Assembly (NCBI RefSeq): GCF_049701115.1
Contig: NZ_JBNATX010000050.1
Location: 1 to 9,091 of the forward strand
Source: Thermoanaerobacter sp049701115
GTDB lineage: Bacteria; Bacillota; Thermoanaerobacteria; Thermoanaerobacterales; Thermoanaerobacteraceae
Direction: 5' to 3'
DNA length: 9,091 nt
A program made the translations under genes and the position numbers. Each line of letters begins with the position of its first letter. Position 1 is the first letter of the stretch. Positions 4,239 to 9,091 of the stretch are shown here, piece after piece. A model generated the notes under the pieces. It did no database searches and had not been told where the DNA came from. It saw only the letters and a program-made list of their open reading frames with translations.

Positions 4239-6122
4239 TTAACTTACAAGCGGCTCCTCTTCTCTCTCAAACTGGCTGTTGTAAAGTTTAGCATAAAAGC
4301 CTCCTTTTTTAAGAAGTTCTTCATGGGTTCCCTGTTCTACTATATCTCCATGGTCCATAACGAGTATTAAATCCGCATCTCTTATTGTAGAAAGCCTGTG
4401 AGCAATTATAAAGCTTGTGCGCCCTTTCATGAGATAATCCATTGCCTTTTGTATCTGTATTTCAGTTAAAGTATCTACGGAGCTTGTAGCCTCATCCAGT
4501 ATGAGAATTTTTGGGTCTTTTAATATGGCTCTTGCTATTGTAATAAGCTGCTTTTGTCCCTGAGAAATGTTAGTACTCTCTTCATTTATCATCATGTTAT
4601 ATCCACCAGGCAGGCTCTTTACAAAGCTGTGAACGTGTGCTGCTTTAGCAGCTTTAATCACTTCCTCATCGGTTGCGTCAAGTCTGCCATATCTTATATT
4701 GTCCATGATAGTTCCATTGTAAAGCCATGTATCTTGAAGCACCATTCCAAAGAGGGACCTTAAATCTTCCCTTGAAAATTCTCTTATATCGTGACCGTCA
4801 ATTAAGATAGCACCTTCATTTACATCGTAAAATCTCATCAAAAGCTTGACAATTGTAGTTTTTCCTGCACCGGTAGGACCAACAATTGCAACTTTTTGCC
4901 CTGCTTTAATCTTAGCAGAAAAGTTATTTATGACTATTTTATCTGGCCTATAGCCAAATTTGACATTCCTAAATTCAACGTCTCCTTTTATATCCTCTAA
5001 TTTTATTGGCTTAGGATTGTCAGGCACTTCCTCCTCTTCTTCCAAAAACTCAAAAACTCTCTCAGCACAGGCTGCTGTCTGCTGAAGTATATTGGAAATA
5101 TTTGCAATTTGCGCAATTGGCTGAGTGAAAGACCTAATGTACTGTATAAAAGCCTGTATATCTCCCACTTCTATCGCATTTTTGATGACCAACCAACTTC
5201 CCAAAACTGTAACAGCGACATACCCCAAATTACCTATCACATTCATGAGGGGCATCATAACACCTGTCAAAAACTGTGACTTCCAAGCAGCATCATACCA
5301 AGTGCTATTAAGCTCATCAAATTTGGCTATACTCTTTTTTTCTCCATTAAACGCTTTTACTATGTGATGTCCTCCATACATTTCCTCCACGTGCCCATTT
5401 ACATGCCCTAAATAATCTTGCTGCTCTCTAAAATATTTTTGAGAATATTTTACAATAAAAGCAATTACTAAAGAAGACAGAGGTATAATCAAAAGAGCAA
5501 CCAACGTCATAAGCCAGTTTATTGTAAGCATCATGACAAGAACGCCAATAACTGTGGTCACAGAAGTAATTATTTGTGTCAAGCTTTGATTGAGAGTCTG
5601 TGTAATTGTATCTACGTCATTTGTGATACGAGAAAGTATTTCTCCTTGATTCGTGCCTTCAAAATATTTCAAAGGAAGTCGATTAATCTTCTCAGAAATT
5701 TCCCTTCTAAATTTGTAGGTAACTTTCATTGCAACGCCGGACATTATTAAGCCCTGTAAATAGCCAAATAAAGCGCTTAGCCCGTACAATCCAATGAGGA
5801 TTAAAATTATCCTTCCAATATATTCAAAATCTATTCCGCTTCCCTGACCTGTTATTCTGTTCATCACACCTTCAAAAATCTTAGTGATAGCTTTGCTCAA
5901 TATTTTAGGTCCTGCAATGGAAAAGGAGGTGCTTAATATTGCCAGTAAAATTACCGTTATTATGGAGATTTTATACTCAGACAAATACTTTATAAATTTT
6001 TTCATCGTTCCCTTAAAATCTTTTGCTTTTTCTGCTCCGCGGGCTAAAGCGCGAGGCCCCCCGCCTCTTCCTATATGTGGAATTGGCGGCATTTTGGAAT
6101 CTGCTTTTTTGTCTTTTCTCAT
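4239..6122 (-). CDS. ABC exporter half-transporter, catalytically canonical subunit (TM288/BmrC-like role)
   Basis: This 627-aa protein joins a six-helix exporter membrane domain (about 45-345) to a nucleotide-binding domain (about 380-620). The NBD has Walker A GPTGAGKTT 415-423, Q-loop Gln463, signature NISQGQ 518-523, Walker B ILILD 539-543 with catalytic Glu544, D-loop SSVD 547-550 and switch His575. Its Walker motifs and His are those of the active site, while its signature is the deviant SQGQ form that faces the degenerate site in heterodimeric exporters such as TM287/288. A 40-residue cytosolic N-terminus (basic, Gly/Pro-rich, with EKAKDFKGT) is usual for this family. The ATG overlaps the stop of the upstream partner as ATGA, with GGAGGAGG just upstream, so the two subunits are probably translationally coupled. 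The likely role is export of drugs or lipid-like compounds; the substrate is unknown. Confidence 0.93.
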   Translation of the reverse strand: MRKDKKADSKMPPIPHIGRGGGPRALARGAEKAKDFKGTMKKFIKYLSEYKISIITVILLAILSTSFSIAGPKILSKAITKIFEGVMNRITGQGSGIDFEYIGRIILILIGLYGLSALFGYLQGLIMSGVAMKVTYKFRREISEKINRLPLKYFEGTNQGEILSRITNDVDTITQTLNQSLTQIITSVTTVIGVLVMMLTINWLMTLVALLIIPLSSLVIAFIVKYSQKYFREQQDYLGHVNGHVEEMYGGHHIVKAFNGEKKSIAKFDELNSTWYDAAWKSQFLTGVMMPLMNVIGNLGYVAVTVLGSWLVIKNAIEVGDIQAFIQYIRSFTQPIAQIANISNILQQTAACAERVFEFLEEEEEVPDNPKPIKLEDIKGDVEFRNVKFGYRPDKIVINNFSAKIKAGQKVAIVGPTGAGKTTIVKLLMRFYDVNEGAILIDGHDIREFSREDLRSLFGMVLQDTWLYNGTIMDNIRYGRLDATDEEVIKAAKAAHVHSFVKSLPGGYNMMINEESTNISQGQKQLITIARAILKDPKILILDEATSSVDTLTEIQIQKAMDYLMKGRTSFIIAHRLSTIRDADLILVMDHGDIVEQGTHEELLKKGGFYAKLYNSQFEREEEPLVS

Positions 6123-8344
6123 GCTAATTCCTCCTCCTTAAGCTGCGACAAAGCAATATCTCTATAGGTTGGACAAGTCCTCATTAAATCTTTGTGCTTA
6201 CCTATGCCAACAACTCTTCCTTCCTCCAAAACAATTATCTGATCTGCATTAAAAAGGGTAGAAACTCTTTGAGATACCATTATGACAGTGCTGCCTTTTA
6301 GCTTTTCCCTAAGAGCTTTCCTTAAAGCTGCTTCTGTCTTAAAGTCAAGGGCTGAAAAACTCTCATCAAAAATGTATATCTCAGGTTTTTTAACAAGGGC
6401 ACGAGCAATGGAAAGCCTTTGCTTTTGACCTCCTGATACGTTTGTTCCCCCCTGAGCAATTTCTGTGTCAAACTTTTTGGGCTTTTCATTTATAAACTCC
6501 ATCGCCTGTGCAATTTCCGCTGCTTCTATTAAGTCTTCTTCAGCAGCCAAATCGTTTCCATATTTCAAATTGAATCTAATGGTGCCGCTGAAAAGCCAGC
6601 TTTTTTGAGGCACGTACCCTATTCTGCGGCGAAGGTCCTCTTGTTTCACTTCTCTTACATCCACCCCATCCACTAGCACTTGCCCTTCCGTAACATCGTA
6701 AAATCTTAGTATCAAATTAACTAAAGTACTTTTACCAGAACCAGTTCTTCCTATTATACCAACTGTTTGCCCCGGTAAAATTTTAAAGCTTATATCCTTT
6801 AGAGCATAGTCTTCAGCTCCAGGGTATTTGAAAGACACATTTCTAAATTCCACTGTTCCTGCTTGTGTTTCATCAAACTGCTTTGGATTTTCTGGATCTT
6901 TTATAGAGGGTTCTGTCTCCAATACTTCAGCAATACGCTCTGCTGAAACAGAAGCTCTCGGAATCATTATAAAAAGCATTGAAAACATCAGGAAAGCAAA
7001 TATTATCTGTATAGCGTACTGCATAAAGGCCATCATGTCTCCAACTCTCATACTGGAATTTTCTATTTGATGAGCTCCCACCCATACTATCAAAAGAGTT
7101 ACACCATTCATCACAAGCATCATAGAAGGAAAGAGTATAGCCATTGCACGGTTTACAAAAAGACCTACTTTGGTCACATCCTGATTCGCTTTATCAAATC
7201 TTTCCTCCTCAAACCTCTGATTATTAAAAGCCCTTACCACCATTATTCCAGATAGATTTTCACGTGTAACTAAATTGAGCCTGTCAATTAACTTTTGCAT
7301 CAACATGAATTTAGGCATGGCAATAGAATACAGGACTGATATTATCCCAAAAAGTACAATAACCGCCAATGCTATGATCCACGACATAGAAACACTCTTG
7401 CTCAAAGCCCTGAAAACCCCACCTATTCCCATTATAGGAGCGTAAAATACCATTCTTATCATGATTACAAGCAACATCTGTATCTGCGTAATATCGTTTG
7501 TAGTCCTGGTTATCAAAGAAGCAGTGGAAAATTTATCAAACTCTGCATTGGAGAAGTGCTGAACTCTAATAAACAGGTCTTTCCTTAAATCCCTTGACAC
7601 GCCTGCAGCTATACGCGAGGCAAAAAAGGCTACCATAATAGTACTTGCCGCACTTAATCCCGTTATCATAAGCATAAGAAGTCCTGTGTGTAAAATGTAG
7701 TTCATCTGAATCCTATCAGTATTTATGCCAATTGCTTTATACTCATTTTTAACCGCCATTGTGGCAGCCTGAATTATCATGTCATCCCCTAAAGCTTCAA
7801 ATTTTTTATTCATTTCATCTCTTATCTGAAGAAGCTGTTCCTCTGGCATCTGAGAAATTATCGAAAACAGGTCCACATTTGCAGGTATCTTCTTCCCATT
7901 AAATTCTATTACTCCATTTTTGGCATTCTCTTTAGCCTTCTCAATTCCCGAAACAGCAAGAAATGCCTTTCCTAAAGGCAAATTCATCTTGTCAATTTCT
8001 GATTTATCTATATTATTAAGAACGTAAACGGGTTCTTTTGAAAGTATAGGATATTTTTTAACATACCTGTCATATTCAGAGCTCATCTTGTTTACGAGTG
8101 TGTAATTTTTCAAAATCTCCTCTTTTTCACCGGGAGTGACAAAAAGCATTAGCTTATCCATTTCACTTTTTCTTATCGCTTCGGGAACTGCATTTGTTAT
8201 TCCACCCTGCTGTATACCGTTATTGACTATTTTAGACATGTAGTCAGGTAGCGCCAGGTCACTCATAGCTTGAACAAATATGAAGAATACTGCAAGTAAA
8301 ATTAATACTGCATAGGGTTTCAGATATCTTGCCAGTCTTGTCAT
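6119..8344 (-). CDS. ABC exporter half-transporter, degenerate-site subunit with large extracytoplasmic insertion
   Basis: This 741-aa partner of the next gene has NBD motifs Walker A GRTGSGKST 532-540, Q-loop Gln580, signature NVSGGQ 635-640, Walker B IYIFD 656-660 followed by Glu661, D-loop SALD 664-667, and Gln692 where the switch His is expected (VSQRVST). The lost His marks the degenerate ATP site of a heterodimeric exporter, yet the residue after Walker B is still Glu, whereas TM287-type subunits often have Asp. TM1 is at about 10-30 and TM2 at about 217-240. The roughly 185 residues between them are charged and soluble-looking, explaining why the protein is about 160 aa longer than a usual half-transporter. 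BmrD-like subunits also carry an extracellular domain at this place. The ATG at 8344 has AAGGTG 7 nt upstream. It lies 53 bp after the MarR gene in the same operon. Confidence 0.92.
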   Translation of the reverse strand: MTRLARYLKPYAVLILLAVFFIFVQAMSDLALPDYMSKIVNNGIQQGGITNAVPEAIRKSEMDKLMLFVTPGEKEEILKNYTLVNKMSSEYDRYVKKYPILSKEPVYVLNNIDKSEIDKMNLPLGKAFLAVSGIEKAKENAKNGVIEFNGKKIPANVDLFSIISQMPEEQLLQIRDEMNKKFEALGDDMIIQAATMAVKNEYKAIGINTDRIQMNYILHTGLLMLMITGLSAASTIMVAFFASRIAAGVSRDLRKDLFIRVQHFSNAEFDKFSTASLITRTTNDITQIQMLLVIMIRMVFYAPIMGIGGVFRALSKSVSMSWIIALAVIVLFGIISVLYSIAMPKFMLMQKLIDRLNLVTRENLSGIMVVRAFNNQRFEEERFDKANQDVTKVGLFVNRAMAILFPSMMLVMNGVTLLIVWVGAHQIENSSMRVGDMMAFMQYAIQIIFAFLMFSMLFIMIPRASVSAERIAEVLETEPSIKDPENPKQFDETQAGTVEFRNVSFKYPGAEDYALKDISFKILPGQTVGIIGRTGSGKSTLVNLILRFYDVTEGQVLVDGVDVREVKQEDLRRRIGYVPQKSWLFSGTIRFNLKYGNDLAAEEDLIEAAEIAQAMEFINEKPKKFDTEIAQGGTNVSGGQKQRLSIARALVKKPEIYIFDESFSALDFKTEAALRKALREKLKGSTVIMVSQRVSTLFNADQIIVLEEGRVVGIGKHKDLMRTCPTYRDIALSQLKEEELA

Positions 8345-8397
8345 ATAGTCACCTTCTTCTCCTCAAATTTTTGCTACAATTAGTTATCTTGTAATTT

Positions 8398-8856
8398 TCA
8401 TCCTCTTTTTAAATCCTCATTACCTTTCATTTCTAACACTTTTTTTAACGCCTCCAGTCCCTCTATTATCTTATTGAGGTCCTCTTGACTTGCTCTATTT
8501 ATCAACTCTTCAAATTTTCTTTCCGCTTCTTTAAAATGCCTTTGAAACTTTTCCTTAAATTCTGGAGTTACACTTACATACACCACTCTTCTGTCTTCTT
8601 CGCTTCTTATTCTTTTGACCAAACCCTGTTTCTCAAGTCTGTCAAGAATGCCGGAAACAGTGCTGTTAGAAAGCCCCAATTTTTGACTTAAATCGCTTAC
8701 TTTCATCTCTCCATAATGGGCTAAAATCCCCATGAGCATTCCCTGGGGGCCTGTTATGTCATACTCTTTGCATTCGTATTTCATCATCTGCTTTATTGTG
8801 TTACCTATTTGTTTTAAAAGCTTTAATATTTTTAAACCATTGCTTATCTCTTTCAT
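8398..8856 (-). CDS. MarR-family transcriptional regulator of the ABC exporter operon
   Basis: This protein of about 152 aa has a MarR-type winged helix: helix-turn-helix MKVSDLSQKLGLSNSTVSGI followed by LDRLEKQGLVKRIRSEEDRR (the wing with the typical DRR) and VYVSVTPEF. N- and C-terminal helices, the latter rich in Glu and Lys, would form the dimer interface. MarR proteins usually repress their own operon and release DNA when a phenolic, drug-like or oxidant signal binds; here the operon encodes a multidrug-type exporter. The ATG at 8856-8854 is preferred because GGTGG lies 5 nt upstream. GTG codons at 8865 and 8862 in the same frame would start inside that SD and have none of their own. Operator-like palindromes lie 25-67 bp upstream, between promoter and gene, supporting autorepression. 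Confidence 0.9.
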   Translation of the reverse strand: MKEISNGLKILKLLKQIGNTIKQMMKYECKEYDITGPQGMLMGILAHYGEMKVSDLSQKLGLSNSTVSGILDRLEKQGLVKRIRSEEDRRVVYVSVTPEFKEKFQRHFKEAERKFEELINRASQEDLNKIIEGLEALKKVLEMKGNEDLKRG

Positions 8857-8880
8857 TTTCACCACCGCATTTAAAATTAT

Positions 8881-8923
8881 TTCGTATACGAATATTTCGT
8901 ATGCAAATATTTTTGACGCAAAA
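8881..8923. promoter_or_regulatory. Three operator-like sites at 15-bp spacing, probable MarR operator
   Basis: Starting at 8881, 8896 and 8911 are TTCGTATACGAA (perfect 12-bp palindrome), TTCGTATGCAAA and TTTTGACGCAAA. The first two share the left half TTCGTA and the last two share the right half GCAAA. They occupy about +1 to +40 of the operon transcript, where a bound MarR dimer would block the polymerase. Binding of the MarR protein encoded next door is inferred from position and palindromy. Confidence 0.65.
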
Positions 8924-8926
8924 TAT

Positions 8927-8955
8927 ATTTTACTCCTCCCAATCTAGTATGTCAA
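8927..8955 (-). promoter_or_regulatory. Sigma-A promoter of the marR-ABC operon
   Basis: TTGACA (8955-8950) and TAAAAT (8932-8927) have a 17-bp spacer, with a predicted start near 8920. The spacer contains GGGAGGAG, which resembles an SD but lies upstream of the transcript start. The promoter directly abuts the putative operator sites. Confidence 0.82.
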
Positions 8956-8973
8956 TATTCTCTAAAGCTTTTC

Positions 8974-9011
8974 ATAAAAAAATAAAGACTGCCTTAAAAC
9001 TAAGACAGTCT
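8974..9011 (-). terminator. Intrinsic terminator of the gene upstream of the window
   Basis: On the minus strand AGACTGTCTTA (9011-9001), loop GTTT and TAAGGCAGTCT (8996-8986) form an 11-bp stem with one G-U, followed by TTATTTTTTTA. It insulates the marR promoter from upstream transcription. The palindrome ACAGTCTAAGACTGT (9005-9019) overlaps its base and could form an alternative hairpin. Confidence 0.85.
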
Positions 9012-9033
9012 AAGACTGTTGACAAAACCCATA

Positions 9034-9091
9034 TTAATTTAAGTGGCATTTTGTGTTAATGCTCCAGAGTTGCAAAGCGACTAAACTAAGG
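9034..9091 (-). CDS. Possible 3' end of an upstream gene (fragment)
   Basis: One minus-strand frame is open from the right edge and encodes LSLVALQLWSINTKCHLN before TAA at 9036-9034, 23 nt ahead of the strong terminator. The other two minus frames hit stops immediately. Position before a terminator makes a real C-terminus plausible, but 18 residues are too few to name a family. It could be the tail of a transposase or any other protein, or non-coding DNA. Confidence 0.25.
   Translation of the reverse strand, partial: LSLVALQLWSINTKCHLN

Noticed and set aside
8345..8397. Promoter or hairpin between marR and the first ABC gene
   Set aside because: The 53-bp gap contains the SD and only a weak, short dyad (CTACAA/TTGTAA); no convincing promoter pair or terminator is present, so the genes are treated as one operon.
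8857..8865. GTG start codons for the MarR protein at 8865 or 8862
   Set aside because: Both lie inside the only SD-like sequence (GGTGGTG) and have none of their own; the ATG at 8856 is correctly spaced from it.
1..9091. CRISPR array, tRNA, rRNA, prophage or toxin-antitoxin genes
   Set aside because: No regularly spaced direct repeats, tRNA-like cloverleaf arms, rRNA blocks or typical gene pairs were found; the content is transport and regulation genes.

Overview
The window looks like a chromosomal segment of a low-GC Firmicute, most likely a thermophilic clostridium of the Thermoanaerobacter type. The evidence is AT-rich DNA, strong GGAGG Shine-Dalgarno (SD) sequences, near-consensus sigma-A promoters with 17-bp spacers, T-box-free but riboswitch-rich leaders, and the protein families present. 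The genus is an inference from general resemblance, not from a search. All supported genes lie on the minus strand, so transcription runs from high to low coordinates.

Right to left, in transcription order: (1) 8976-9091 holds the possible 3' end of an upstream gene and a strong intrinsic terminator. (2) 8955-4239 is a three-gene operon: a MarR-family regulator, then two ABC half-transporters that overlap by four bases (ATGA). Together these encode a heterodimeric type IV ABC exporter of the TM287/288 or BmrCD kind. The promoter has TTGACA and TAAAAT, and three operator-like sites at 15-bp spacing lie directly downstream of it. (3) 4233-3342 is a separate unit: promoter, TPP riboswitch, intrinsic terminator, an SD-sequestering hairpin, thiT (S-component of an ECF thiamine importer), and a terminator. 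(4) 3290-2692 is a small membrane PAP2-family phosphatase with all three catalytic motifs. (5) 2673-1 is the magnesium import unit: consensus promoter, M-box (ykoK) Mg2+ riboswitch, terminator with a precise competing antiterminator, and mgtA, a P-type Mg2+ ATPase cut off by the left edge after 700 codons.

The most unusual part is the roughly 325 nt between the M-box terminator and mgtA. It carries a 36-codon leader ORF with a good SD and three sets of long complementary segments in the order A-B-A'-B'-C-C'. A:A' buries the leader ORF start, C:C' buries the mgtA SD, and A' is also nearly complementary to the mgtA start site. This looks like a second, translation-dependent control layer stacked behind the Mg2+ riboswitch. 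The pairings are read directly from the sequence; the regulatory role is inferred.

Functionally the segment combines three independent transport units (multidrug-type efflux, thiamine uptake, Mg2+ uptake) with a lipid-phosphate phosphatase. Two are controlled by metabolite- or ion-sensing RNAs and one by a MarR repressor.
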